A stretch of 64,000 bases of DNA from Methanohalobium evestigatum Z-7303 (GCF_000196655.1 NC_014253.1:1629423-1693422); one strand, 5' to 3'; shown: positions 35,734-45,084, counted from the stretch's first letter. The notes: a model not told the origin generated them from the letters alone. Translations and numbers: made by a program.

Positions 35734-35960
35734 TTTTAGTTTCCCCCTAATTGAATTGTATATTAGTTGAAACTATGTCTGGATGTCAATTATCCATTTT
35801 GAAATAAAATTTAGTAATACTGTTTAGGTCATTAGTTGAGGATAAGATTAAATTTAATTCAAATAATATCAATATTAAGAAACGTTGTTTCTATAAATTA
35901 GTTAAATATGAAAAATAATAATTTACTTACCTAAATTATTTAATGATAGGAGGTTAAATA

Positions 35961-36146
35961 TTGAAAGAAGCATTTATAACTAAATATTACATTGACAAAA
36001 AAGTATCACTTGATGCTGAAGGTAAAACATATCATGGCACAGTTGCTGAATGTAATGATGGCGTACTAAGCCTGAAGTGGGATATTGGAGACGAATACAC
36101 CCATATAGAAGTTGAAAAAATAACCGCTATCTGGAAAAGGATGTAA
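35961..36146 (+). CDS. Small MM0924-like protein, copy 2
   Basis: A 61-residue protein paralogous to that at 2502-2774: FITKYYIDKKVSL, GTVAECNDGVLSLKWDI and EVEKITAIWKRM. The start is TTG 35961 with GGAGGT 7 bases upstream, which fixes the N-terminus and helps place the start of copy 1. The fold is probably a small barrel and the function is unknown. Confidence 0.8.
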   Translation: MKEAFITKYYIDKKVSLDAEGKTYHGTVAECNDGVLSLKWDIGDEYTHIEVEKITAIWKRM

Positions 36147-36453
36147 ATTGCTAACCACCAATTAAGTAGTTTCAATGCTTTTACTCAGTGTATTATTTTT
36201 TATTTTTCAGTTTTTAAGGTTTTGTGATAATTTAATAATGTTTATACCTTTTTTTGGTCAAACTGATTTCAAAAATTGTCAAGATTTTGGGTAATTCATT
36301 AACTTTTTAGGTAAAACCTTATCCACAAAAAGATTATATAGTAAATACCAAAATTGATACGTTATTATAATTCTCCAGTTTTTATATGTAACCACAACAT
36401 CCAGTCAATATAATAAATATCAATTTTATAGTGTTCAGGAGAGATTGGAATAA
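36147..36453 (+). promoter_or_regulatory. Gene-free 307-base stretch upstream of kae1
   Basis: No ORF with support. T-rich runs just after 36190 probably end the upstream gene. AGATTATATAG near 36330 and TTTTTATATG near 36378 are box A candidates for kae1, and AGGAGAGATTGG at about 36438 is its ribosome site. Confidence 0.45.
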
Positions 36454-37443
36454 TTGAAAACCAGAATTCTTGGGATTGAAGGCACTGCATGGAATTTGAG
36501 TGCAGCAGTAGTGGATGAAGATGATGTTATTTCAGAGGTGACTGAAACCTATCAACCGGACACTGGCGGCATCCATCCGCGCGAGGCTTCTCAGCATCAT
36601 GCAAAATATGCATCCACTGTTATACAAAAACTTCTGGAAAACATCAAAAGCAAGGGAATTGACCCCAAAACATTGGATGCGGTTGCATTTTCACAAGGAC
36701 CCGGGCTTGGACCCTGCCTTCGAACTGTTGCAACAGCCGCAAGGATGCTTTCCTTAACACTTGACATACCGATTATTGGTGTAAACCACTGCATAGCCCA
36801 CATAGAAGTGGGCAAATGGAAGACACCGGCAAAAGACCCTGTTGTTCTTTATGTCAGTGGAGCAAATTCACAGGTTCTTGCATACAGAAAGGGCAAATAC
36901 CGAGTTTTTGGAGAAACCCTTGATGTTGGAATTGGTAATGCACTTGATAAATTTGCAAGAAGTGCAGGTTTAAATCATCCCGGAGGTCCAAGAATAGAAA
37001 AACACGCTGAAAATTTTAAAAAATATGTCCCTCTGCCTTATGTAGTTAAAGGTATGGACTTTTCATTTTCCGGACTTACTACCGCAGCCAGAGATGCACT
37101 GGAATATGAAGCAATGGAGGATGTATGTTATTCATTCCAGGAAACCGCTTTTGCCATGATGGTTGAGGTTACAGAAAGAGCACTTGCTCATACAGGCAAA
37201 AATGAAGTTCTTCTTGCCGGTGGTGTAGGTGCCAATATGCGCCTTAGAGATATGCTTGATATAATGAGTAATGACAGAGGAGCTTCCTTTTACGTTCCTG
37301 AAAAGCGATTCATGGGAGATAACGGTGCTATGATTGCATATCTTGGTCTTTTAATGTACAGGTCAGGCAGTATTACAGGTCTTAAAGATTCTCATGTTGA
37401 CCCAAATTTTAGACCTGATTCAGTAGAAGTTACATGGATTTAA
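36454..37443 (+). CDS. kae1: tRNA N6-threonylcarbamoyladenosine transferase subunit Kae1
   Basis: Kae1 is the catalytic ASKHA-fold protein of the KEOPS complex, which makes t6A at position 37 of ANN-decoding tRNAs. Motifs: LGIEGTAWNLSAAVV, GGIHPREASQHHA (metal His), FSQGPGLGPCLR, VNHCIAHIE, YVSGANSQVLAY, GLTTAARDAL and LAGGVGANMRLRD. The 329-residue length is Kae1 alone. In many methanogens it is fused to Bud32; here it ends with TAA and Bud32 begins 20 bases later in another frame. The start is TTG. Confidence 0.95.
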   Translation: MKTRILGIEGTAWNLSAAVVDEDDVISEVTETYQPDTGGIHPREASQHHAKYASTVIQKLLENIKSKGIDPKTLDAVAFSQGPGLGPCLRTVATAARMLSLTLDIPIIGVNHCIAHIEVGKWKTPAKDPVVLYVSGANSQVLAYRKGKYRVFGETLDVGIGNALDKFARSAGLNHPGGPRIEKHAENFKKYVPLPYVVKGMDFSFSGLTTAARDALEYEAMEDVCYSFQETAFAMMVEVTERALAHTGKNEVLLAGGVGANMRLRDMLDIMSNDRGASFYVPEKRFMGDNGAMIAYLGLLMYRSGSITGLKDSHVDPNFRPDSVEVTWI

Positions 37444-37463
37444 TATAGACGGAGACTGGTCGA

Positions 37464-38036
37464 ATGTATCTTACACAGGGAGCAGAGGCGATAGTTCTAC
37501 AGGAAGAGGGCATTATTATCAAAGAACGTATTCAAAAAAGGTATCGAATAAAAGTACTGGATGATAAAATACGCAAAGAACGTACCCGTGCTGAAGCGCG
37601 GTTGATTTCTGAAACAAGGCGTCTTGGAATACCGACTCCTATAATCTATGATATACAGAATTTTAAAATAGAAATGGAATACATTGACGGTGAACCCCTC
37701 AAAAACGTAATAAACCCAGAATTAAGTAAAAGGGTGGGGGAACTTACAGGTCTTTTACACAATGGTGGAATTATACACGGAGACCTTACTACATCCAACC
37801 TGATACTTAAAGACGGTCGGATATATTTTATCGATTTCGGACTGGCTTTTATCGACAGAACTATTGAAGCACAGGGAGTTGATGTCCATGTCCTGTTCCA
37901 GACTTTTGAAAGCACCCATGAAGACCATGAAAAGCTAATAAATGCTTTCTGTGATGGCTATAGACAAAAATACATACTGGCAGATAAAGTACTAAAAAGA
38001 GTAAAAGATATAGAAAAGAGAGGTAGGTATGCGTAA
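37464..38036 (+). CDS. bud32: KEOPS-associated kinase/ATPase Bud32
   Basis: A 190-residue atypical protein kinase (p53RK/Bud32). LTQGAEAIVL, IKERIQKRYR (catalytic Lys), IHGDLTTSNLIL (HxDxxxxN) and IYFIDFGLAF (DFG) are family-typical. It activates Kae1 through its ATPase activity. ATG 37464 has GGAGA upstream. The last 8 bases overlap the next gene, so kae1-bud32-rdgB form an operon. Being a separate ORF, not a fusion, is worth noting. Confidence 0.94.
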   Translation: MYLTQGAEAIVLQEEGIIIKERIQKRYRIKVLDDKIRKERTRAEARLISETRRLGIPTPIIYDIQNFKIEMEYIDGEPLKNVINPELSKRVGELTGLLHNGGIIHGDLTTSNLILKDGRIYFIDFGLAFIDRTIEAQGVDVHVLFQTFESTHEDHEKLINAFCDGYRQKYILADKVLKRVKDIEKRGRYA

Positions 38037-38574
38037 AATTGTTTTTGTGACCGGTAATGAGGACAAGTACAGGGAAGTAAAAGAAATACTTGAAAAAAAG
38101 GACATAAAAATTATTCAAAAAGATCTTGAATATCCTGAATTACAGGAAGATGACCTCGAGCCCATTGCTTACTACGGTGCTAAATGGACAGCAGATAGAT
38201 TGAATATGCCTGTTATAGTTGACGATTCCGGTATTTTTATTGAGGCTTTAAATGGTTTTCCGGGTCCTTATTCCGCATTTGTTGAAAAACATCTCGGCAA
38301 TCAGAAGGTTCTTAAACTCATGGATGATGAAACTGTAAGGGATGCCACATTCAAATCTGTTATTGGCTACTGTGAACCTGAAAATGAACCGATAGTTTTT
38401 ACTGGAAAAGTGGAAGGTAAAATTGCGTACAGTGAACGTGGAGAAGGTGGTTTTGGATTTGATCCCATATTTGAATATCAGGGCAAAACATTTGCCGAAA
38501 TTGGGGATTATGAAAAAAATAAGGTTTCACACAGAATGAGGGCACTGGAAAAATTTTATGAATGGCTGGATTAA
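38029..38574 (+). CDS. rdgB: XTP/dITP diphosphatase (RdgB/HAM1)
   Basis: A 181-residue house-cleaning nucleotide pyrophosphatase that removes XTP and (d)ITP. N-terminal VFVTGNEDKYREVKEIL, middle VIVDDSGIFIEALNGFPGPY and C-terminal GGFGFDPIF then KNKVSHRMRAL are the family motifs. It overlaps bud32 by 8 bases and so is translationally linked to the KEOPS genes. Confidence 0.94.
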   Translation: MRKIVFVTGNEDKYREVKEILEKKDIKIIQKDLEYPELQEDDLEPIAYYGAKWTADRLNMPVIVDDSGIFIEALNGFPGPYSAFVEKHLGNQKVLKLMDDETVRDATFKSVIGYCEPENEPIVFTGKVEGKIAYSERGEGGFGFDPIFEYQGKTFAEIGDYEKNKVSHRMRALEKFYEWLD

Positions 38575-38576
38575 AC

Positions 38577-39242
38577 TTACGGATTATTAATCAATATAGC
38601 CCTTGCCGGTGATCCATCACAGCCTTCCATTTTTATAGGTAAACAAACAAACGAATATGTACCGTCAGATACACCGTTAAAATTCAAACATTCTATTATA
38701 TTTATCTCGTTTTCAAGTAGTAATCTGTGAACTTCCAGATCAGGCTCAACGTCTACAGAAAAACCATCTATACCCACTGTTTTAAAACCATTTTCAACAA
38801 TACATTCTCCTGCACTTTTGTCAAGTGATATCATGGACTCCATTCCAACAGTTGAGAAATCATTCCAAAGATTTGAATTCTGGGTTTTTATCAGCAAAAT
38901 ATCCAAATTTTCTGCTGCATCAAGTTTATTGAATATGTTCTCAAGGTCGGATTTTTTAATGGTTTCACTAACATCTGATAAATCCACAACAAGAGCATTT
39001 CCGATAAGCGTATCAAGAGACAGACTGTCGACAGATTTGCCATCTTCCAGTATATGTGAAGGGGCATCAATGTGTGTTCCTGTATGACTTCCCATAGAAA
39101 TACTGGATACAGATGCCCTATCATCCGGTAAACAGTAAACTTTCTTTATATCAGGTACTGGATCTCCCGGATATACAGGAGTAGAAGAAGAAATACCAAC
39201 TGATATATCTATCACTTTTTTTGTCGCCGTATTTTCAAACAT
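38577..39242 (-). CDS. Cyclase/kynurenine-formamidase-like metal hydrolase
   Basis: A 221-residue enzyme of the cyclase (PF04199-type) fold with the metal motif GSHTGTHIDAPSHIL and TPVYPGDPVP near the N-terminus. Family members hydrolyse N-formylkynurenine or related amides; the substrate here is unknown. It starts at ATG 39242, 13 bases after the PHP gene, likely in one operon. It is convergent with rdgB, with only 2 bases between the stops. Confidence 0.88.
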   Translation of the reverse strand: MFENTATKKVIDISVGISSSTPVYPGDPVPDIKKVYCLPDDRASVSSISMGSHTGTHIDAPSHILEDGKSVDSLSLDTLIGNALVVDLSDVSETIKKSDLENIFNKLDAAENLDILLIKTQNSNLWNDFSTVGMESMISLDKSAGECIVENGFKTVGIDGFSVDVEPDLEVHRLLLENEINIIECLNFNGVSDGTYSFVCLPIKMEGCDGSPARAILINNP

Positions 39243-39255
39243 ATAATCCCTGCCT

Positions 39256-39894
39256 TTACGTTATTAATTGTTTAGAATTATGCAATATTTCATCTGCCTG
39301 TTTTTCATCCAATCCAGACCCCATAGCTATTTTTCGTGCCATTTCCGTTGTTATCAAGTCATCTGGTCCATGAGTGTCGGTGTTTACCACCATTGTAGCT
39401 CCTACTTCAAGCCCGAGTTTTGCAACATGACCATTGGTAATATTATGACCCTTTCGGGACGTTATTTCCAGACATATGTCATTGTCATATGCCTTCTGGA
39501 CATCATCCTGTGTTATCAATCCAGGATGAGAAAGAATATCCACTTCACCAAGTTCCACAACTGTTGAATTGGTTCCGGATATTACAGGTTCTGTTACAGT
39601 TTCCCCGTGAACAACCACAATATCTGCTCCCTTTTTCCTTGACTTCTCAACAAGTGGTTCGATTTTTGCAGGAGGTACATGGGTCAGTTCCACTCCTGAT
39701 AGAATTTTTATATCATAGACATCTTCAAGATATTTGGCCTTCTCTGCAACATCTACAAGCTGTTCAAAATTGGTATAATCAGCATGGTCTGTTATAGCTA
39801 TCGCCTCATAACCTGTTACTACTGCCCTTCGAACCAGTTCGCTTGGTATCAGTTCTCCATCGCTGAAAACTGTATGTGTGTGTAAATCTATCAT
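39256..39894 (-). CDS. PHP-domain phosphoesterase (histidinol-phosphatase-like)
   Basis: A 212-residue metal-dependent phosphoesterase of the PHP superfamily: MIDLHTHTVFSDGEL, AIAITDHADY, SGVELTHV, VVVHGETV, DILSHPGLI and NTDTHGPDD provide the His/Asp/Glu metal ligands. It could act as a histidinol phosphatase or another phosphoesterase; no histidine genes adjoin. Start ATG 39894 has GGTG upstream. Confidence 0.88.
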   Translation of the reverse strand: MIDLHTHTVFSDGELIPSELVRRAVVTGYEAIAITDHADYTNFEQLVDVAEKAKYLEDVYDIKILSGVELTHVPPAKIEPLVEKSRKKGADIVVVHGETVTEPVISGTNSTVVELGEVDILSHPGLITQDDVQKAYDNDICLEITSRKGHNITNGHVAKLGLEVGATMVVNTDTHGPDDLITTEMARKIAMGSGLDEKQADEILHNSKQLIT

Positions 39895-40143
39895 TGATTC
39901 ACCTTTTAAACCAGATTTAGAACCATGTATTAAAAATAAAGTTAATTAATCTGACCCTTCAATGAACAATACATATAAAATTTCCTCAACTTTTTGACGA
40001 CAGTTACCATAAAAAACAAAAATCATACAGTCATATGTGATAATATACTAATTATTTCTTCGTTTTGGCAACTGTGAAGTGACGTATTCCTGAATCATCT
40101 TGACATACGAATGGTCTTATAGGAGGGTTTATCTATAGATGGG

Positions 40144-40767
40144 ATGACAATCGAATATATAGGCTATGCCGGTTCACTTTTATGGCTTCTTTCTCTGACA
40201 ATGAGCAATAGCATCAAACTGCGCATTTTCAGTTTACTGGGAGCGGGTGCCTATACCCTTTATGGATATTTATTGAATGCATATCCTGTATCAATTGTCA
40301 ACGGGATAATAGTCCTGTTGAATATTTATCATATATATCGGCTTAAACGGCGTGATGGTGATTTATTCAATATACTGGAAATCCCCGCAGAAAATTCAAG
40401 ATACCTACACAATTTTCTGGAACAGCACAAAAACGATATTAGAAAATACTTCCCAGAAATTGATGATATTTCACTAAAAAATTGTTATGCTGTATTTACT
40501 CTGAAAAATTTCATGCCGGTGGGAGTATGTATATACGAAATAAAATCCGGTATTATAGACATTAAAATAGATTATATGTCTTTGAATTCCGGTGACTTAA
40601 AGGGTGCTGTATCACATTATATGGATTACAGACAATCATTAAAAGAAAAAGGTTACAAAGAAATGGTTGTAAAAGTTACGCATAACAAATACAAAAAATA
40701 CCTGTCCAGTTTGGGATATACAGAAGATGCAACCATGAACAATATACTCCGGATACCTCTTACATAA
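40144..40767 (+). CDS. YgjV-like membrane protein with C-terminal GNAT-like domain
   Basis: A 207-residue protein. The first ~75 residues hold three membrane helices of YgjV type (YIGYAGSLLWLLSLTMSNSIKLR is family-like, then GAYTLYGYLL). A soluble C-terminal domain follows (AVFTLKNFMPVGVCIYEI, YMDYRQSLKEKGYKEMVV, YKKYLSSLGYTED) that resembles an acetyltransferase fold without a clear acetyl-CoA loop. It may sense or modify at the membrane; the function is unknown. GGAGGG lies about 20 bases upstream of two possible starts (40138 and 40144). Confidence 0.75.
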   Translation: MTIEYIGYAGSLLWLLSLTMSNSIKLRIFSLLGAGAYTLYGYLLNAYPVSIVNGIIVLLNIYHIYRLKRRDGDLFNILEIPAENSRYLHNFLEQHKNDIRKYFPEIDDISLKNCYAVFTLKNFMPVGVCIYEIKSGIIDIKIDYMSLNSGDLKGAVSHYMDYRQSLKEKGYKEMVVKVTHNKYKKYLSSLGYTEDATMNNILRIPLT

Positions 40768-40780
40768 ATAATTTTAAAAA

Positions 40781-40812
40781 CTGAAAGAGATGAAAATTAT
40801 CATTTCTTTCAG
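40781..40812. terminator. Bidirectional terminator hairpin
   Basis: CTGAAAGAGATGA (40781-40793), loop AAATTA, TCATTTCTTTCAG (40800-40812): 13 pairs with one G-U. It lies between convergent genes. Confidence 0.65.
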
Positions 40813-40818
40813 CCAATT

Positions 40819-42525
40819 TCAGAACCCGTGGACAATGTAGGGTCCAAATATCATAATTGCAAATGATATCAGAATGAACAAGGTTAATATCATCGTCACT
40901 GCACCTGCAATATTTTCTGCAGAACCTTCACTACCGGTTATACGCTGTGCAAACGACTGCAAATATCCTCTGAATACATGACCTCCATCAAGTGGTACAG
41001 CTGGAAGACAGTTGAACAATCCAACATAGAAATTCAACCATGCAATCCAGAGAAGAGCATTTGCCAGCCAGAATATACCTATTCCAAGTGGCTCAGCCCA
41101 TCCTATAGGCTCAAAGAATTGTGCAAAAGTCCCGCTGAATCCTCGAAATCCTTCGCCTCCAAAACCTACAATAGGCAGCCCAAAGATAATTATCCATCCA
41201 CCAAGCTCATCAAGTCTTGAAGGGATACTTTTTAGCATTTCAAGGTATCTGGTAGCCGGAAAGTTCCCGATTTCAACCCCGAGTGAATTACTTTCAAGAT
41301 TTCTTCTTTCATAGAATATACCAATAAAACCTTTATCCTGTGTGCCATCCGGAGATGTGGCTAATGTCAGATTTAATTGTTCAGGACTGGCATCGGTCTG
41401 GTTAGGCTTTAAAGCTTTTATTTCAACTTCCTGTCCCGGACTTGTATTTTCCATATAGTTAGAAAAATCATTGATTGATTGTACTGAATTATTATCAATT
41501 CCTACTATCAACATTCCTTTTTCAAGCCCTGAATTCTCTGCCGGTGATCCTTCTACTACATCGCTTATATAGATACCCTGAACCTGTTCATGCTCTTTGT
41601 CCTGTATATCTACTTCATAGGTAGATGTTGTTCCATCCTTTACCGCATGAACCTCTACCGTAGAACCGGGTGATACATTCATCATATAATTGATGACATC
41701 ATTTGCATTCCTTGTTTGTGTATCATTAATCTGGGTTATCACCATGTTTTCATCTATACCTGCTTTATTAGCAGGGGATTCCGAATTTACATCGGTAATC
41801 ATTGCATCACTAACTGAACCGATTCCACCAAGAACAGGTCCAAAGAAAAGCAAGAAAGCAATAAAGGCGACAACAAAATTTGACATGACTCCCGCAGCCA
41901 GTATCCTTGACCTCTGATTTGTGGTTGCAGCCTTTTTTGTTTCACCGGATTTTTCATCAATGGAAGATTCACTACTACCTACATTTTCATCTCTGGACAC
42001 ACCAAAAAGCTGTTCCTCATCTGGTTCTGCAAAACCGCCTATTGGTACGAGAGCAAGCAGTATTCCCATTGATTTTACACGGACATTCTCTACAATGGAA
42101 AGTATTGCATGTGAAAATTCATGGACTACAAGGGTTACAACCAGTGCTATAATACCCCATGTAAGCGGTATGAAATCATTGACACCCGGTATCAGGAATA
42201 TATTCTGAGGTTCATTGAATTTTCCGGGTTCTGGAGTTTGTCCTCCGAATGAGGTCAGCATCGCAATGTCTGAAAGGATTACAACCAGAAACATTGCCAC
42301 CATCCCAGCAAACATCAAAGGGATTCCTATATTTGCAAACAATCTCCAGAACCTTTTAGGTCTAGCAAGGCTTTTTAACAACCCCTGACCTCTTTCAGTC
42401 CTGATCATCAATATTGGTCCGTAGGCATCAATATTGTATTTTGCAAGTGTTCCCCTTTTTTTAAGATACGACACTACTATCCAGTAAAAAAGGAATATTG
42501 CAATTGCAATGGTTGTATTACTCAA
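40819..42525 (-). CDS. Site-2 protease family (M50) zinc metalloprotease with two PDZ domains
   Basis: A 568-residue membrane protease. The zinc motif is TLVVHEFSHAILS in a helix and the third ligand is in NCLPAVPLDGGHVF. Two PDZ domains lie between them (SPANKAGIDENMVITQINDT and SPAENSGLEKGMLIVGIDNN), at about residues 235-400. A cytoplasmic Ser/Glu-rich insert (about 165-205) follows the active-site helix. Such enzymes cut membrane-anchored regulators or signal-peptide remnants; the target is unknown. The first helix starts at ATG 42525. Confidence 0.93.
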   Translation of the reverse strand: MSNTTIAIAIFLFYWIVVSYLKKRGTLAKYNIDAYGPILMIRTERGQGLLKSLARPKRFWRLFANIGIPLMFAGMVAMFLVVILSDIAMLTSFGGQTPEPGKFNEPQNIFLIPGVNDFIPLTWGIIALVVTLVVHEFSHAILSIVENVRVKSMGILLALVPIGGFAEPDEEQLFGVSRDENVGSSESSIDEKSGETKKAATTNQRSRILAAGVMSNFVVAFIAFLLFFGPVLGGIGSVSDAMITDVNSESPANKAGIDENMVITQINDTQTRNANDVINYMMNVSPGSTVEVHAVKDGTTSTYEVDIQDKEHEQVQGIYISDVVEGSPAENSGLEKGMLIVGIDNNSVQSINDFSNYMENTSPGQEVEIKALKPNQTDASPEQLNLTLATSPDGTQDKGFIGIFYERRNLESNSLGVEIGNFPATRYLEMLKSIPSRLDELGGWIIIFGLPIVGFGGEGFRGFSGTFAQFFEPIGWAEPLGIGIFWLANALLWIAWLNFYVGLFNCLPAVPLDGGHVFRGYLQSFAQRITGSEGSAENIAGAVTMILTLFILISFAIMIFGPYIVHGF

Positions 42526-42617
42526 GATATTTCTCCGATTAATTTGTTAGATAATGATAAGTAGGCAGTCAATTTTTATATATAATGGCTACGGTATAAT
42601 TAATTCTGGTGCTTACA

Positions 42618-42926
42618 ATGTATATGGAGGTATATATAACTGCGGGAAGTATGGAAGAAGCCCGTGAAATCGGGAGTGCACTGGTTTCTGAAAAACTTGT
42701 TGCCTGTGTTAATATGTTTCCCATAAGTTCGATTTATGAATGGCAGGGGAATATGGAAGAAGATGAAGAAATCGCAATGCTTGTTAAAACCACAAGTGAT
42801 AGATTCGAAAAAATTAAAAAAAGGGTACAAGAACTTCACAGCTACGACCAGCCATGTATCGTAACATGGGATATTAGTGGAGAAACTGGTTACATGAAAT
42901 GGGTGTATGATGAAACCCATAAATAA
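42618..42926 (+). CDS. cutA: Divalent-cation tolerance protein CutA
   Basis: A 102-residue trimeric CutA1 protein: EVYITAGSMEEAREIGSALV, LVACVNMFPISSIYEWQG and C-terminal YDQPCIVTWDISG. It is linked to copper or other metal tolerance in bacteria, with an uncertain role in archaea. GTG 42609 opens the frame but ATG 42618 fits the family. A hairpin (AACCCAT/ATGGGTT, 42914-42940) covers the stop and may end the transcript. Confidence 0.92.
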   Translation: MYMEVYITAGSMEEAREIGSALVSEKLVACVNMFPISSIYEWQGNMEEDEEIAMLVKTTSDRFEKIKKRVQELHSYDQPCIVTWDISGETGYMKWVYDETHK

Positions 42927-42943
42927 TTTATTAATGGGTTAAA

Positions 42944-42950
42944 TTTATAA
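42944..42950 (+). promoter_or_regulatory. Box A upstream of tRNA-Leu
   Basis: TTTATAA at 42944-42950, about 40 bases before the tRNA, consistent with a TATA box and a short leader. Confidence 0.5.
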
Positions 42951-42988
42951 ACAAAATCACTATTAGTTATGTCAGGTATCTCACTCGG

Positions 42989-43071
42989 GCGGGAGTTACC
43001 GAGCGGCCAAAGGTGATGGACTCAAGATCCATTCGTGTAGACGTTCAAGGGTTCGAATCCCTTCTCCCGCA
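42989..43071 (+). tRNA. tRNA-Leu (CAA)
   Basis: Acceptor GCGGGAG (42989-42995) pairs with CTCCCGC (43064-43070), with discriminator A 43071. The anticodon loop CTCAAGA contains CAA and reads UUG. The T loop is GGTTCGAATCC, and the long variable arm (TCGTGTAGACG) is typical of class II Leu tRNA. CCA is not encoded. Confidence 0.95.
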
Positions 43072-43084
43072 CTAATTTATTAGG

Positions 43085-43930
43085 GTGACTTTTTTGACAG
43101 AGATTACCAGAGAATCAGTAATTAATGCCACAATTAATGTTTTAAAAAAATCAGAAACCAGCCTACCAGATGATGTTGTGGACGCTTTAAAATCTGCTGA
43201 AAATACTGAATCCAGTGAAGTTGCAAGATCCCAGATAAATGCTGTTTTAAAAAACGTCGATATTGCCAGAAAACATGAAATACCGATGTGTCAGGATACC
43301 GGAATCCTTATTTTTTATATACAGATAGGAAAAAAACTGAGACTGGATTTTGACCTCGAAGATGCTATAGAAGAAGGTGTTAGATACGCCACCTCTGATA
43401 TACCACTGCGTCCCAATGCTGTTGACCCTATTACCCGTAAAAATAGTGGAAACAATGTCGGTACGGGTTTGCCCGATATTAAATATCAATTTATTGAAGG
43501 AAACTGTTTGACCATTACAGTTGCTCCAAAGGGTGCTGGGTCAGAAAACATGAGTCGATTACAAATGTTTAATCCTACCCAATTAGATAGTATCAAAAAG
43601 TTTGCCACCGAAACAGTGCTTAATGCAGGTGGCAAACCATGCCCACCATTAATTCTGGGTATTGGTATCGGTGGTTCATTCGATAAAGCTCCAAGACTTG
43701 CAAAATCCGCTCTTTTGGAGAACATCAGTGAAATGGATGATTTTGAAAAGGATATTCTGGATGATGTAAATTCACTTGGGATTGGACCCATGGGTATCGG
43801 TGGGGATACTACTGCTCTTTCTGTGAAGGTCAAAAAATCCCACTGTCATACTGCATCACTGCCTGTTGCTGTAAACATCCAATGCTGGGCAAACCGTCAT
43901 GCTTCGGTTACACTTGGAGATGATGATTAA
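43085..43930 (+). CDS. fumA: Class I fumarate hydratase, alpha subunit
   Basis: The Fe-S-binding N-terminal part of an oxygen-sensitive class I fumarase, about 280 residues. IPMCQDTGILIFYIQIG has the cluster Cys, with RPNAVDPITRKNSGNN, GSENMSRLQMF, GGKPCPPLILGIGIGGSFD and GIGPMGIGGDTTAL. Together with the beta subunit it interconverts fumarate and malate. The start is GTG 43085 or TTG 43094; GGTGAC would serve as ribosome site for the latter. The start of the beta gene overlaps the stop by one base. Confidence 0.92.
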   Translation: MTFLTEITRESVINATINVLKKSETSLPDDVVDALKSAENTESSEVARSQINAVLKNVDIARKHEIPMCQDTGILIFYIQIGKKLRLDFDLEDAIEEGVRYATSDIPLRPNAVDPITRKNSGNNVGTGLPDIKYQFIEGNCLTITVAPKGAGSENMSRLQMFNPTQLDSIKKFATETVLNAGGKPCPPLILGIGIGGSFDKAPRLAKSALLENISEMDDFEKDILDDVNSLGIGPMGIGGDTTALSVKVKKSHCHTASLPVAVNIQCWANRHASVTLGDDD

Positions 43931-44502
43931 TGGTACACTATCTTTACACTCCTATTGATAAACAGGACATCATGAAATTAAATACCGGTGATATTGTATA
44001 TCTTACCGGTACTGTATTGACTGCAAGGGATGAAGCCCATAAACGCATACTGGAAATCGCGGAAAAAGGCAAGAATTTACCTTTTGAACTTAACGGTTCT
44101 GTGGTTTATCACTGTGGACCTTTGATGAAAAAAGATAATGGTGGATGGGACGTTGTTGCTGCAGGTCCCACAACCAGTAGCAGAATGTCTGGTATGACCC
44201 CCGAACTTCTTGAAAAATTCAATGTCCGCGCACTGGTAGGAAAAGGTGGAATGCAAAACGTCTCCGATTCAATGAAAAACAGGTGCGTATATCTGGCATA
44301 TACCGGTGGATGTGCTGCGCTTGCAGTTGAATCAATAAAAAAAGTCTCTAATGTTTACTGGCTGGATCTTGGTATGCCAGAAGCAGTTTGGGAACTAGAG
44401 ATTAAAAATTTTGGACCACTTATAGTCGGAATCGATGCAAAGGGTAACGACCTGTATTCAGAAATTACAGAACGTGCTAAAAAAATGTTTCTAAATATTT
44501 AA
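43930..44502 (+). CDS. fumB: Class I fumarate hydratase, beta subunit
   Basis: A 190-residue subunit: GDIVYLTGTVLTARDEAHKR, VVYHCGPLM, AAGPTTSSRM, LVGKGGM and YLAYTGGCAALAVE. It completes the active site with the alpha subunit from the preceding gene. Translational coupling is likely since the genes overlap by one base. Fumarase is needed for the partial reductive or oxidative TCA arm in methanogens. Confidence 0.93.
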   Translation: MVHYLYTPIDKQDIMKLNTGDIVYLTGTVLTARDEAHKRILEIAEKGKNLPFELNGSVVYHCGPLMKKDNGGWDVVAAGPTTSSRMSGMTPELLEKFNVRALVGKGGMQNVSDSMKNRCVYLAYTGGCAALAVESIKKVSNVYWLDLGMPEAVWELEIKNFGPLIVGIDAKGNDLYSEITERAKKMFLNI

Positions 44503-44526
44503 CCAAGTTTAAAGGTTCTTCTGACC

Positions 44527-45048
44527 ATGAATTCAGTAAATAACAATGTTGAACTTTATATATATCATGTCAGCCAGTGCGACCCTAAAAAATGTACAGG
44601 CAAAAAAATGGCACGTTTTTACCTTGCACAGATTTTTGATAAAATAAATAAAATCCCCAGAGGCTGTATACTTCTTGACCCTATGGCAGAACAGGCACTG
44701 TCACCGGCAGATGATGTATCAAAAGGAATAACTGTTCTTGACTGTTCATGGGAAGAAATCGACAAGGTATTACCACAGATACTTAAGAGAAATTTAAAAC
44801 ACCGAGCTTTACCATTTCTTGTTGCAGCCAATCCAGTAAATTTCGGGAAACCTTTCAGACTCAATTCTGTCGAAGCATTTGCAGCTGCTTTATACATTAC
44901 TGGACATAAGCAACAGGCGTCAGATATTTTGTCCAAATTCAAATGGGGACTACATTTTATTGAAATGAATAAAGAACCACTTGAAGAATATTCCAGAGCA
45001 AAAGACAGTACAGAAATAATACAAATACAGAACCAGTATCTAGATTGA
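44527..45048 (+). CDS. tsr3: rRNA aminocarboxypropyltransferase Tsr3 (DUF367)
   Basis: A 173-residue enzyme that transfers the 3-amino-3-carboxypropyl group of SAM to a small-subunit rRNA nucleotide (m1acp3-pseudouridine in eukaryotes). Motifs: [59 protein letters not shown], and [15 protein letters not shown]. It follows fumAB. The TnpB element 4 right end begins 5 bases after its stop, sparing the coding region. Confidence 0.93.
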   Translation: MNSVNNNVELYIYHVSQCDPKKCTGKKMARFYLAQIFDKINKIPRGCILLDPMAEQALSPADDVSKGITVLDCSWEEIDKVLPQILKRNLKHRALPFLVAANPVNFGKPFRLNSVEAFAAALYITGHKQQASDILSKFKWGLHFIEMNKEPLEEYSRAKDSTEIIQIQNQYLD

Positions 45049-45053
45049 TATTA

Positions 45054-45084
45054 GTGAACTACCACTTGGCTAAAGACCAAGTGG
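45054..45084 (-). repeat. Right-end hairpin of TnpB element 4
   Basis: Stem CCACTTGG (45062-45069) with CCAAGTGG (45077-45084), loop CTAAAGA, identical in loop to the element 3 right end. Confidence 0.85.

Noticed and set aside
37441-37466. Kae1/Bud32 split as pyrrolysine (TAG) read-through
   Set aside because: The stop is TAA and Bud32 begins in another frame, so read-through cannot join them.
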